From: Pseudothioclava nitratireducens
GTDB lineage: Bacteria; Pseudomonadota; Alphaproteobacteria; Rhodobacterales; Rhodobacteraceae
Assembly: GCF_029210495.1 (NCBI RefSeq)
Contig: NZ_JARGDK010000003.1
Coordinates: 265,379 to 329,378 of the forward strand
DNA length: 64,000 nucleotides
Reading direction: 5' to 3'
In this document: positions 7,459 through 15,855 of the stretch, in pieces
How positions within the stretch are numbered: position 1 is the stretch's first letter
Layout of the letters: the number at the start of each line of letters is the position of its first letter
Position numbers and translations under genes: made by a program
The notes under the pieces: generated by a model
What the model was told of the DNA's origin: nothing
Database searches by the model: none
Seen by the model: the letters and a program-made list of their open reading frames with translations, nothing else

Positions 7459-7862
7459 CCCGTCACCTCCAGCCCCTCGACGCGCGAGCCGGGCACGAGT
7501 GCGGCGATGCAGTGGCCCTCTGGCGCACCTGCACATTGATCGGCACCGTTTATAAGGATTTGACCCAGCGCACCGCAGTCCGTGCCGGTCAGATCGAACT
7601 GGCGCAGGCGGGATTTGTCCTTGGGCAGGTCGCGGAATTCAAGCAACATGAGTCGCTCGACCCCGCCTTGGCGGGTAAAGACCACCGCCTCAAGCGTGAG
7701 CGCCGAAAGCGCTACCCCAAGCCCGTTTTCCGCCAGAAAGCTCAGCCGGCAGGCGTCGCCAACCTGATCCGCCCCGGCAAGCGTCAGGCCCAATCGGGGT
7801 CTTTCCTGCGCGTTTCCGACAACCGGGAGCAGCGCGAGACACAGAAGCGCGGCCCTTACCAT
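7455..7862 (-). CDS. Small secreted cysteine protein of the heme-uptake operon, unknown function
   Basis: A 135-residue protein with a clear Sec signal peptide (M-V-R-A-A-L-L-C-L-A-L-L-P-V-V-G-N-A, cleavage about residue 18). The mature part has four cysteines (D-A-C-R-L, T-D-C-G-A, D-Q-C-A-G, G-H-C-I-A), enough for two disulfides, and is otherwise beta-rich in appearance. I do not recognise the family. Its start lies inside the last codons of hmuR (7-bp overlap) and its stop overlaps exbB, so it is made with the receptor and its motor. A periplasmic accessory role in heme capture or hand-over is an inference from position. Confidence 0.7.
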   Translation of the reverse strand: MVRAALLCLALLPVVGNAQERPRLGLTLAGADQVGDACRLSFLAENGLGVALSALTLEAVVFTRQGGVERLMLLEFRDLPKDKSRLRQFDLTGTDCGALGQILINGADQCAGAPEGHCIAALVPGSRVEGLEVTG

Positions 7863-9952
7863 GTGATTGCCCGTGCAAGCGCGATCTTGACATTGCGCCC
7901 GGGCGCATTGTCGAGCGACAGATTGCTGCGATAGGCCCGATCAAAGACATTCTCGACCGTGAGATTGACCTCGATCCCTTCCAGCGCACCGTCTTGTGGC
8001 TGCCAGCTCAGGAAGGCGTCATGCACCGCATATCCCGGTGCCGAGGTGGTCGCGGAGGCCGTCGTGATCGCATCGAATCCCTGCACCCGCCAGCCCAGAC
8101 GCAGCCCGTGATCGGGCAGCTTGGCCCCCAGCGTAAGCGCGACATTCTCCGCGGGCGTATCGGCCAGCGTCAGCCCCGTTGCCTTGTCGCGCGATTTCAC
8201 CTGCGACCAGGCAAGCTGACCAAACCAGCGGTCCGCCTCATAGGCGGCCTCCAGCTCGGCGCCCCAGATTTTCGCGGAACCGACATTGTAGAAATAGGGC
8301 AGGCCCGCAGACCCGGCGGGATTCGCCGCGATCAGATCGCTCAGGTCGTTGTGGAACAGTGTCGCCTTCGCGGTCAGGCTGTCACCCTCGGACCAAAGAT
8401 CCTGCCCCTGCCATGTCACACCGACCTCAACCGTGGTGGCCTGCTCCTTGCGCAAGTTGAGGCTCGCGGTCCGCCCCGCGGCCCCGACGCCATCGGTCGA
8501 ATACAGCTCGTCGAGCGTCGGCATCCGCTCCGTGCGCGCGAGCGAGCCGAACAGCCCCCATTGCTCGTCGATCTTCCAGAGCGCGGCGATCTTGGGCGAA
8601 ACTGCTGTGCCGGACTGTTTGGTGCCACCGGCGGCGGCGGCCGTCGCGTCCGGGCTGAGCCAGGACCGATCCACACGCAGGCCAGGCGTGATCGTCAGCC
8701 GGTCATTCCAGACGAACTCACCCTGGACATAGACACCAAGCTTGTCCTCTTCGCCGCCCGGATGAAAGGCCAGCGCACCGACCGAGGAGGTCGCAAACCG
8801 ATCCTGATGCGAAAGCTGCGTGCCGAAAGTGATATAGTTTTCCCACGCCCCGGCACTTGCCTCGACGGTGTTTTCCAGCTTGATTGCGGTCGTTTCATAG
8901 CTGGCCTCGTTCGGACACAAAACCTGCATCCGCCCCGAGCCGCACAGGAAGCCGTAGGAAAAGTTATCCCGCTCGGTGGAGGTTCTGGAATAGCTGAGCT
9001 GCGCTTCGAGATCGAGCCACGGGTTCCCTGAACCCTCATGCGCATAGGTCAGGCTGATCGTGTCATCAATCGCGCGCAGGTCCGAGGTCCCGAAGGCGGT
9101 GGCGACGGCGCCGCCCGTCTGAGCCACGGCCGCATCCGCAAGGTCGCTATCCGTGCGGGACAGGCTCAGAGTCAGGCGCTGGTCGTGATCCGTGCCGAAC
9201 CAGTAATTGCCCTTGATCAAACCCGACCAGCGGTCGCCCTCGGTCGAGGGGATGGTCGCGCCCGCCCCATCCTTCATATCCCCCGAGCGACCCAGCGAGA
9301 AACTCGCCAGCAGATCGGCATCCGCGCCGATCCGCTGCGCAAGCGTGACCGTCCCGATATTGCCCGCACCGTTGGTGTCATGCGCAAACTTGAACTTCAC
9401 GCTGCCAGTCCCCGCATCAGCGAGAAAATCGCTTGCGTCCTTGGTGGTGAAGTTCACGACGCCGCCGATGGCGCCCGAACCGTAAAGCGTCGAAGAGGCG
9501 GGACCGCGCAGCACTTCGACACGTTTGTAAAGCTCCGGGTCGCCAAAGAACGAGCCGGTCCGGTATTGCTCGAAGAACTTCACCGCACCGTCCACAGTGA
9601 CGATGATCCGGTTCTGGCTGCCAGCCTGTTCGGCGTTGCCGATGCCACGGATATTGAAGGCCTGTCCAAGTGCGCGCGCCGAGGCCCCGGCCGTCTGCAC
9701 GCCCGGCACATTGGCGAAGAGCTCGCCGATCGTGCGCGGCTGTTCGCTGTCCAGATCCTCTTGCTCAAGGACAGATACCGCCTGCGGCGTGTCGATGGCC
9801 ACTTTCGGCGCACCCCAGCCAAAGACCATGCGGCCCAGAAGCGTGAACACATCCCCCGGCTCCTGTGCCGCAGCGGGCGCCGGAACCGCAAGCAGCGCGG
9901 CGAAGGTAACAGATGTAAGAAGTTGCCCGCGACGGGCGATATGACGTGCCAT
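7856..9952 (-). CDS. hmuR: TonB-dependent heme/hemoprotein outer-membrane receptor
   Basis: A 698-residue receptor. It has a signal peptide (residues 1-28, ending A-P-A-A-A-Q), a plug domain (about 45-170) with the V-L-R-G-P-A-S-S-T-L-Y-G-S-G-A-I-G-G-V motif, and a 22-strand barrel ending in an aromatic residue (A-I-T-W). The region that carries FRAP/NPNL in heme receptors reads R-M-P-T-L-D-E-L-Y followed by S-L-N-L-R-K-E, a recognisable but degenerate version. The start is ATG 9952, preceded by AGGGGA; a longer in-frame extension has no such site. It is divergent from hmuSTUV across a likely iron-regulated region. Confidence 0.88.
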   Translation of the reverse strand: MARHIARRGQLLTSVTFAALLAVPAPAAAQEPGDVFTLLGRMVFGWGAPKVAIDTPQAVSVLEQEDLDSEQPRTIGELFANVPGVQTAGASARALGQAFNIRGIGNAEQAGSQNRIIVTVDGAVKFFEQYRTGSFFGDPELYKRVEVLRGPASSTLYGSGAIGGVVNFTTKDASDFLADAGTGSVKFKFAHDTNGAGNIGTVTLAQRIGADADLLASFSLGRSGDMKDGAGATIPSTEGDRWSGLIKGNYWFGTDHDQRLTLSLSRTDSDLADAAVAQTGGAVATAFGTSDLRAIDDTISLTYAHEGSGNPWLDLEAQLSYSRTSTERDNFSYGFLCGSGRMQVLCPNEASYETTAIKLENTVEASAGAWENYITFGTQLSHQDRFATSSVGALAFHPGGEEDKLGVYVQGEFVWNDRLTITPGLRVDRSWLSPDATAAAAGGTKQSGTAVSPKIAALWKIDEQWGLFGSLARTERMPTLDELYSTDGVGAAGRTASLNLRKEQATTVEVGVTWQGQDLWSEGDSLTAKATLFHNDLSDLIAANPAGSAGLPYFYNVGSAKIWGAELEAAYEADRWFGQLAWSQVKSRDKATGLTLADTPAENVALTLGAKLPDHGLRLGWRVQGFDAITTASATTSAPGYAVHDAFLSWQPQDGALEGIEVNLTVENVFDRAYRSNLSLDNAPGRNVKIALARAITW

Positions 9953-10043
9953 GATGTCCCCTATGTCTTTCTGCCGGGGGCTGGCACGAAGCTGGCGGTG
10001 CAGAATCTGTCTTGATCTCTCTGTGCCGGGGGGATAGAGAATC

Positions 10044-10058
10044 TGACAAATACAGTCA
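10044..10058. promoter_or_regulatory. Candidate iron-responsive operator (TGA-N9-TCA)
   Basis: TGA at 10044-10046 and TCA at 10056-10058 are spaced by 9 bp, matching the IRO-box pattern read by RirA-type iron regulators. It sits midway between the divergent hmuR and hmuS starts. Rhodobacterales also use other iron regulators (IscR-type, Irr), so the protein that binds here is not settled. Confidence 0.5.
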
Positions 10059-10080
10059 AGTATATCTGCGAGATATATTT
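10058..10080. promoter_or_regulatory. AT-rich palindrome in the hmuR/hmuS regulatory region
   Basis: TATATCT-GCG-AGATATA at 10061-10077 is a perfect inverted repeat. It extends to 10058-10080 with one mismatched pair. It abuts the TGA-N9-TCA element and is a plausible second operator or the -10 region of one promoter. Confidence 0.45.
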
Positions 10081-10151
10081 CCCATTCTGCGCCCAGCCCG
10101 AGGCCCCGCCTCACGCCAGATCAGCGCCAGCATCTGACGAGAGGACCGACC

Positions 10152-11195
10152 ATGGCCGCCGATGGCACTGCACCTGAACTGCTGACCCCCGCCCGAATCC
10201 GCATGCTGCGGGATCAGGATCAAAATCTGCGCGCGCGTGATTTCGCGGCCCGCCACGGCTTGGCCGAGGCCGAACTGATCGCCGCGCAGGTTGGCCACGG
10301 CGCCACAGCAATCGCCGCCCATCCGGATGCGCTGATCCCTCTGGTGCGTGAGATGGGCGACGTTCTGGCGCTGACGCGCAACGAGGCCTGCGTGATCGAG
10401 CGGCGCGGGATCTATACGGATTACCACTCGGGCGCGCATGCCCAGATGGTGCTTGGACCGGAAATCGACCTGCGCATCTTTGCGAAACACTGGGTTCATG
10501 CCTTCGCGCTCAGCGAGGGAGAAAAGCGCTCCGTGCAGGTGTTCGACGCCGCAGGGGATGCGGTTCACAAGGTGCATCTGAAACCCGAAAGCGATGTCGC
10601 CGCCTTTGACCGGCTAGTCGCGGCACTGGCCCTGCCGGAGCAAAGCGACCGGATTGATCTTACTCCCCGCGCCCAGGTTGAAGCCGCCAAAGCGGACCCG
10701 ACCAAAGCCGAGACCCTGCGGTCCGAATGGGCGCAGATGACCGACATCCATCAGTTCCTGCGCCTTGTGAGCAAGCTCAAAATGAACCGGCTCGGCGCGT
10801 ATCGCGTGGCGGGGGCGCCGCTGGCGACGCCGATGGCGCCCCCGTCCGTGCGCGCACTGCTGGAGACCTGCGCCTCGCAGGCGATCCCGCTGATGATTTT
10901 CGTCGGCAATATGGGCTGCATCGAGATTCACGGCGGCCTGATCGAAACCGTCGCCCCGATGGGCCCGTGGATCAACGTCATGGACCCACGCTTCAACCTG
11001 CATCTGCGCGATGACCAAATCTCCGAAGTCTGGCTGGTGGATAAACCGACCAAAAACGGCCCCGCGCGCAGCCTCGAAGCCTTCGATGCGAAGGGGGGCC
11101 TGATCCTCCAGATTTTCGCCTCACGCAAGGATGGCGGCGTTGCAGAGTTCAACGCGATGCTGGAAGGGCTGGCCCGCCTCGGAGGCACAGCATGA
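10152..11195 (+). CDS. hmuS: Hemin-degrading / heme-trafficking factor, HemS/HmuS family
   Basis: A 347-residue cytoplasmic protein, normal for HemS/ChuS. It consists of two tandem HemS/ChuX-type repeats (about 30-165 and 205-340). The second contains H-G-G-L-I-E-T-V-A-P-M-G-P-W-I-N-V-M-D-P and F-N-L-H-L-R-D-D-Q, diagnostic of the family. It receives heme from the HmuTUV transporter and either degrades it or passes it on. It is first gene of hmuSTUV; hmuT starts within its stop region (ATGA overlap). Confidence 0.92.
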   Translation: MAADGTAPELLTPARIRMLRDQDQNLRARDFAARHGLAEAELIAAQVGHGATAIAAHPDALIPLVREMGDVLALTRNEACVIERRGIYTDYHSGAHAQMVLGPEIDLRIFAKHWVHAFALSEGEKRSVQVFDAAGDAVHKVHLKPESDVAAFDRLVAALALPEQSDRIDLTPRAQVEAAKADPTKAETLRSEWAQMTDIHQFLRLVSKLKMNRLGAYRVAGAPLATPMAPPSVRALLETCASQAIPLMIFVGNMGCIEIHGGLIETVAPMGPWINVMDPRFNLHLRDDQISEVWLVDKPTKNGPARSLEAFDAKGGLILQIFASRKDGGVAEFNAMLEGLARLGGTA

Positions 11196-12037
11196 GGGCG
11201 CTCACACTTATCGCGCTGCTGCTGGGCGCTGGCCCCGCGCAGGCCGAGCCTGAGCGCATCGTCGCCCTTGGCGGGGCCGTGACCGAGATCGTCGTGGCGC
11301 TCGGAGCACAGGACCGACTTGTCGGGCGCGATACGACCTCGACCTATCCGCCCTCTGTCACCGATCTGCCCGATGTCGGCTATGTGCGCGCGCTTTCGCC
11401 GGAAGGCGTGCTGGCGCTCGGCCCCGATCTGATCCTTGCCGAGGCGACAGCGGGTCCACCCGAAGCGATCGAGGTGCTCCGGGCGGCGGGCGTGAACTAT
11501 GTCGCCCTGCCCGAAACCAACTCGCCCGATGGCGTTCTGGAGAAATTCTCCGTGGTCGGAGCCGCGCTGGGGCGCACCGCCGAAGCCGAGGCCCTGAGCG
11601 CCGATTTCCGTCAGGACATGGACGCCCTGCACATCAAGGCGCAGTCGGTTTCCAAACAGCGTCGCGTTCTGTTCGTTCTAAGCATTCAGGGCGGGCGCGT
11701 GATGGTCGGCGGCGAAGGCTCCTCTGCCGGCGCGATCATCGCGCTGGCCGGGGGCATCAACGCGGTGAGCGACCTCAAGGGTTACAAGCAGATCACCGAT
11801 GAAGCCCTCCTCGAAGCCGCGCCCGATGTCATTCTGATGATGGACCGCGAGGGCGATCTGGCGCTGACCGAGGCCGATATTCGCACCCATCCCGCGCTGG
11901 GCGCGACACCGGCAGCGCAGGCCGGTGCGATCCTGCGGATGGACGGGATGAAACTGCTGGGGTTTGGCCCGCGCACGCCCGAAGCCGCCGCAGACCTGTT
12001 GGACGCACTTTATCCCGCGACCGGGGGGCAAGGCTGA
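11192..12037 (+). CDS. hmuT: Heme ABC transporter periplasmic binding protein
   Basis: A 281-residue protein with a signal peptide (M-R-A-L-T-L-I-A-L-L-L-G-A-G-P-A-Q-A) and the two-lobed class III periplasmic-binding fold of heme and siderophore proteins. The R-I-V-A-L-G-G-A-V-T-E-I-V opening of the mature domain and D-V-G-Y-V-R-A-L-S-P-E-G-V-L resemble HmuT. A conserved Tyr in the D-V-G-Y segment is a candidate heme ligand. The gene overlaps hmuS by 4 bp and is followed directly by the permease. Confidence 0.92.
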   Translation: MRALTLIALLLGAGPAQAEPERIVALGGAVTEIVVALGAQDRLVGRDTTSTYPPSVTDLPDVGYVRALSPEGVLALGPDLILAEATAGPPEAIEVLRAAGVNYVALPETNSPDGVLEKFSVVGAALGRTAEAEALSADFRQDMDALHIKAQSVSKQRRVLFVLSIQGGRVMVGGEGSSAGAIIALAGGINAVSDLKGYKQITDEALLEAAPDVILMMDREGDLALTEADIRTHPALGATPAAQAGAILRMDGMKLLGFGPRTPEAAADLLDALYPATGGQG

Positions 12038-12038
12038 G

Positions 12039-13100
12039 ATGGCGATGGCAAGCCTTGACCTGATGGCCCGGCCCGAGCGCATGCGCGGTGGGTTGCGCCC
12101 CGCATTGATCGCACTCTTGATGTTGGCCTCGATCCTGTCAGTGACCACCGGGGCTGCGGGTGTTTCGCTCGCCCATGTCACTGCGGACTGGATCACAGGG
12201 AAAGAGATCGGCCTGCGCGAAAGGGTGGTGCTGTTCGACATCCGGCTGCCACGACTCGCTATGGCCGTGATGGTGGGTGCGGCGCTCGCGGTGGCGGGCG
12301 CGGTGATGCAGGGGCTGTTTCGGAACCCTCTCGCCGATCCGGGGATCGTCGGTGTCGGCGCTGGGGCCGGACTGGGCGCGGTGGCTTCGATCGTCTTGGG
12401 CGGTATGCTGCCCGGCGCGCTTGCCGCGACGCTTGGTCCGCATCTCGTCCCGGTCGCAGCCTTCCTCGGCGCTTGGGCCGCAACGTTGTTGCTCTACCGC
12501 GTCGCAAGCCGGGCCGGGCGCACCTCGGTCGCAACGCTGCTTCTGGCGGGGATCGCCATGGCGGCGATGGCGGGTGCGTTGACCGGGGTGCTGACCTATC
12601 TGGCCGATGACCAGCAACTCCGCGATCTGACTTTCTGGGGCATGGGGTCTCTGGCGGGCGCAAGCTGGTCGAAGCTCGCAGTGGCGACGGGACTGATCGT
12701 GCCCGCGCTGATCCTCGCGCCGCAGCTGGCGCGGGGTCTCAATGCACTGGCACTCGGCGAAGCGGCTGCCGCGCATATGGGCACGGATGTTGAACGGCTC
12801 AAACGCCACTGCGTCCTCGCCGTGGCTGCGCTGGCCGGCGCATCCGTCGCGCTGGCGGGTGGGATCGGCTTTGTCGGGATCGTCGTGCCGCATCTGCTGC
12901 GCCTCATCGCCGGACCCGATCACCGGCGCCTTCTGGTCGATTCAGCGCTGCTCGGAGCCGCGCTGCTGGTGCTGGCAGATCTGATCGCCCGCCTCATCGT
13001 GAGCCCCGCCGAGATGCCAATCGGGATCGTCACCGCCATCCTCGGCGCCCCCGTCTTCCTGTGGATCTTGCTCCAGCGGCGCAGCTTCGGGAGCCTCTGA
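12039..13100 (+). CDS. hmuU: Heme ABC transporter permease (FecCD family)
   Basis: A 353-residue polytopic protein of the FecCD/BtuC family with about ten transmembrane helices. Characteristic segments are F-D-I-R-L-P-R-L-A-M-A-V, G-A-V-M-Q-G-L-F-R-N-P-L-A-D-P-G and G-I-G-F-V-G-I-V-V-P-H-L-L-R. The start ATG at 12039 follows the hmuT stop by one base; a Met two codons later is an alternative. It forms the heme channel with the HmuV ATPase. Confidence 0.92.
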   Translation: MAMASLDLMARPERMRGGLRPALIALLMLASILSVTTGAAGVSLAHVTADWITGKEIGLRERVVLFDIRLPRLAMAVMVGAALAVAGAVMQGLFRNPLADPGIVGVGAGAGLGAVASIVLGGMLPGALAATLGPHLVPVAAFLGAWAATLLLYRVASRAGRTSVATLLLAGIAMAAMAGALTGVLTYLADDQQLRDLTFWGMGSLAGASWSKLAVATGLIVPALILAPQLARGLNALALGEAAAAHMGTDVERLKRHCVLAVAALAGASVALAGGIGFVGIVVPHLLRLIAGPDHRRLLVDSALLGAALLVLADLIARLIVSPAEMPIGIVTAILGAPVFLWILLQRRSFGSL

Positions 13101-13101
13101 C

Positions 13102-13872
13102 ATGCTGCGCATCTCGGATTTGCATCTAAGCCTTGGTCGCACAAAGCTTTTGCACGGGCTCGATCTTGACGCGCATCCCGGAGAGATTACCGCGATCCTC
13201 GGCCCCAACGGATCGGGCAAATCAACGCTTCTGCGCGCCTGCGCGGGCGAATTGCCCTATACTGGTTCAATCAGGCTACAAGGTCATGAGATCGCGCAGA
13301 CAGCGCCATGGCGGCTGGCGGCGCTGCGCGGGGTGCTTGAACAATCACCCTCGGTCGCGTTTCCCTTCACGCTGCGCGAACTCGTCCAGCTTGGGCTTCA
13401 CGCGGGGATCGAGGCAGAACAGGACGAGATCGTGATCGCCGCACTCGCAGAAGTCGGCTTGGCTGGCATGGCGGACCGCCCGATCCACGCGCTGTCGGGC
13501 GGACAACAGGCGCGCGCGCATCTGGCGCGTGTACGGGCGCAAATCTGGCGCGCCCAAAGCCATTCCGGCCCACGATGGCTTTTGCTGGACGAGCCGATGG
13601 CAAGCCTCGACATCGGCCACCAGATGGCGCTCGTTGCGATCCTGCGCCGCTTCGCAGCCGAGGGCGGCGGCGTGGTTACGGTCATGCACGACCTCAACCT
13701 GAGCGCGCAAATCGCGGATCGCATGGTTCTCATGGCGAAAGGAAAGGTCGTCGCCTCGGGTCCACCCCGCGCCGTGATGCGCGATGAGATCCTCTCAGCG
13801 GTCTATGGGTGCCCGCTGCGTGTCGGCGTCAGCCCGGCGACCTTGCCATGGCTGGTCCCGGCCTTTGTCTGA
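13102..13872 (+). CDS. hmuV: Heme ABC transporter ATP-binding protein
   Basis: A 256-residue ABC ATPase: Walker A G-P-N-G-S-G-K-S-T near residue 34, Q-loop region V-L-E-Q, signature L-S-G-G-Q-Q-A-R near 130, Walker B W-L-L-L-D-E-P near 158 and a switch His in V-M-H-D-L-N. Length and order (last gene of hmuSTUV, 1 bp after hmuU) fit HmuV. It powers import of heme from HmuT through HmuU. Confidence 0.92.
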   Translation: MLRISDLHLSLGRTKLLHGLDLDAHPGEITAILGPNGSGKSTLLRACAGELPYTGSIRLQGHEIAQTAPWRLAALRGVLEQSPSVAFPFTLRELVQLGLHAGIEAEQDEIVIAALAEVGLAGMADRPIHALSGGQQARAHLARVRAQIWRAQSHSGPRWLLLDEPMASLDIGHQMALVAILRRFAAEGGGVVTVMHDLNLSAQIADRMVLMAKGKVVASGPPRAVMRDEILSAVYGCPLRVGVSPATLPWLVPAFV

Positions 13873-13959
13873 GCCGGGCAAGACCGCCTGTTCACGCCAC
13901 GTCTCCGGCGGCGCGACAATGGACGGGGGCGTCTGACTTGAGCGCGACATCGCATGCGC

Positions 13960-13972
13960 GTTATAAAATAAC
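13960..13972. promoter_or_regulatory. Candidate Zur box upstream of the zinc-uptake-like pair
   Basis: GTTAT-AAA-ATAAC is a perfect inverted repeat, close to the core of known Zur operators (GTTATA..TATAAC type). It lies 62 bp before the ATG of the DUF1007 gene and 88 bp after hmuV, so it separates the heme operon from the next unit. Confidence 0.55.
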
Positions 13973-14033
13973 ATCTCTGAGAGCCAGGCCCAACCGTCTT
14001 GCCGCGCGACGCCAAGGCACGATACATCAAGCC

Positions 14034-14696
14034 ATGATTCAGATGCGTTCCTTGCTCCTTGCGGCCTCGCTTTGCCTGCTGACAGTGCCCTCGGCACAAG
14101 CCCATCCGCATCTCTTCGTCGATGTCTCTCACACGCTTTTGTTCGACGATCAGGGTCGACTTATCGGGCTGCGCGCGCGCTGGAGCTACGACGAGATGTT
14201 CTCCCTGCTGATGGTCGAGGACGGGGAATATGACAGCGATGGAGATGGCCGCGTGACCGGGGCCGAGCTGGCACGGTTTCAGCTCTGGGATGCCGATTGG
14301 CCAGCGGACTATGGCGGCGATGTGGAGATCACGCTCGACGGGCGCGCGGTGCCACTACAGGGGCCGGACGACTGGGCAGCGGAGTGGCAAGAGGGCCGCG
14401 CTGTTTCGATTCATACCCGACGGCTCGCCATCCCGCTCGACATAACCGGGGCCGAACTGGAAATTCGCCCCTACGATCCCGACTTCTATGTCGATTACTC
14501 GATTGTCGATGCGCCTGCCTATTCTGGCCGCGACGATTGCGCGGGCGATATCTATGAACCCGATCCCGACGCGGTTCCTCAAGAGCTGGCCGATGCCATC
14601 GCGGAGCTTGGAGCCGAGACGACCCCCGGAGAGGCAGGACTTCCCGCCGTCGGCAGGCTTTACGCGGAACTGGAGCGCATCCGGTGCGGCAACTAA
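14034..14696 (+). CDS. DUF1007 periplasmic protein, ZevA-like
   Basis: A 220-residue exported protein with a signal peptide ending S-A-Q-A, then H-P-H-L-F-V-D-V, the His-rich mature N-terminus typical of DUF1007 proteins. The family pairs with NicO-type permeases; in Haemophilus influenzae the pair ZevA-ZevB mediates zinc uptake. A D-S-D-G-D-G-R-V-T-G-A-E segment (about residue 65) has the exact spacing of an EF-hand calcium loop. The next gene starts inside its last codons. The Zur-like box upstream supports a zinc role (inference); nickel or cobalt is the alternative. Confidence 0.72.
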   Translation: MIQMRSLLLAASLCLLTVPSAQAHPHLFVDVSHTLLFDDQGRLIGLRARWSYDEMFSLLMVEDGEYDSDGDGRVTGAELARFQLWDADWPADYGGDVEITLDGRAVPLQGPDDWAAEWQEGRAVSIHTRRLAIPLDITGAELEIRPYDPDFYVDYSIVDAPAYSGRDDCAGDIYEPDPDAVPQELADAIAELGAETTPGEAGLPAVGRLYAELERIRCGN

Positions 14697-15586
14697 GCGC
14701 TATCGTTCTCACGGTAACATTGGCCGGGATTGTCTGGGTGGCATGGTCAATGGGGCTGTTTGCGTTCTTGCGCAGCGAGCTGATCGAGGCGCAACGCGCC
14801 TTTCAGTCAGTTCTGGCAGGCACGGTCCGAGCCCTCAAGGCGGACGAGCCCGGCGCGGCTCTTGCGCTTGTCGCAATCGGGTTCCTGTACGGCCTCCTCC
14901 ATGCGGCAGGACCCGGTCATGGAAAGGTCGTGCTCGGTGCATGGGCATTTTCGACGCGCGCGCGCCTCGCCAAAGTCGCAGTCATCACCCTGATGGCAAG
15001 TCTCGCGCAATCCATCGTTGCCATCGTGCTGGTGCTGGCTGGGGCGTGGCTGTTCGAGATGGGCCGCACAGAGCTCACCGCACTTTCGGACGATGCCCTG
15101 CCGAAGATCGGCAACTGGGTTCTGGTGGGACTGGGCCTGTGGTTGATTCTGCGCGCGGGCTGGAGCGTCAGGCGCCTTTGGACTGCTAGACCCGGCACCG
15201 ATGAGCGCAGGGCCATACCCGCAGCGCCGGGGGACGACCAGCCCGGCGGGTGCGGCTGCGGCCACGCGCATGCGCCCGCGCCCGAGATCGCCGCGCGCGC
15301 CTCGCTGCCCGAGGCGCTTCTGCTGGTTGCCGGTATCGCGCTAAGGCCCTGCACCGGGGCGGTGTTCGTCATGCTGCTCACCGTGCTGATCGGCGCACCG
15401 ATGATCGGTGCCCTCTCCGTTATGGCGATGGGTCTTGGGACCGCCCTGATCACGCTCGTCATTGCGATAGGCAGCTCAAGCCTCGGCAGCCGTGCCCTCG
15501 CACCTGGTCAGGCCCGTATCCTCCAACATGCGAGCGCATTTGCACAAGCCGTCATCGGCGGGATTATCGTGGTTCTCTATATCTGA
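14684..15586 (+). CDS. NicO-family metal permease, ZevB/RcnA-like
   Basis: A 300-residue membrane protein with about six helices. It carries the NicO signature H-A-A-G-P-G-H-G-K-V-V-L near residue 70 and a second motif L-R-P-C-T-G-A. Between helices 3 and 4 is a Cys/His-rich cytoplasmic loop (C-G-C-G-H-A-H-A-P, near residue 190) suited to metal binding. Translation starts at GTG 14684 inside the DUF1007 gene (13-bp overlap), so the two are coupled. By analogy with ZevB it imports zinc; RcnA-like export cannot be excluded from sequence alone. Confidence 0.75.
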   Translation: MRQLSAIVLTVTLAGIVWVAWSMGLFAFLRSELIEAQRAFQSVLAGTVRALKADEPGAALALVAIGFLYGLLHAAGPGHGKVVLGAWAFSTRARLAKVAVITLMASLAQSIVAIVLVLAGAWLFEMGRTELTALSDDALPKIGNWVLVGLGLWLILRAGWSVRRLWTARPGTDERRAIPAAPGDDQPGGCGCGHAHAPAPEIAARASLPEALLLVAGIALRPCTGAVFVMLLTVLIGAPMIGALSVMAMGLGTALITLVIAIGSSSLGSRALAPGQARILQHASAFAQAVIGGIIVVLYI

Positions 15587-15646
15587 ACGCAGCCCAAAGA
15601 CCCCCGCCCAACCCTACGGTTCCGCAGCGGTTCCATGCCGAGAAGC

Positions 15647-15686
15647 AAAGAAAAAGGCCACCCCGTGTCGGGTGGCCTTTTTCTTT
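15647..15686. terminator. Bidirectional intrinsic terminator between zevB-like gene and tRNA-Thr
   Basis: A 17-bp perfect stem (AAAGAAAAAGGCCACCC with GGGTGGCCTTTTTCTTT) and a 6-nt loop. Both strands read a GC core followed by a U-rich arm, so it ends the plus-strand permease transcript and the minus-strand tRNA transcript. Confidence 0.9.
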
Positions 15687-15702
15687 TATACCACAGTGTT
15701 AG

Positions 15703-15778
15703 TGGTGCCGGTGAAGGGACTCGAACCCCCGACCCCATCATTACGAATGACGTGCTCTACCAGCTGAGCTACACCGGC
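15703..15778 (-). tRNA. tRNA-Thr (CGT anticodon)
   Basis: On the minus strand the 76-nt sequence folds as a full cloverleaf: acceptor stem GCCGGTG/CACCGGC, D-arm GCTC-AGCTGGTA-GAGC, anticodon stem CGTCA/TGATG with loop TTCGTAA (anticodon CGT, reading ACG) and T-loop TTCGAGT. The CCA end is encoded. The strong terminator lies 17 bp downstream. Confidence 0.95.
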
Positions 15779-15855
15779 CCGGTGGCGCGCCGATTAGCAT
15801 GCCCTCGCAGCGATGTGTAGCCCCAAATTGCATTCAGGACCATGATCGGGGCAGA

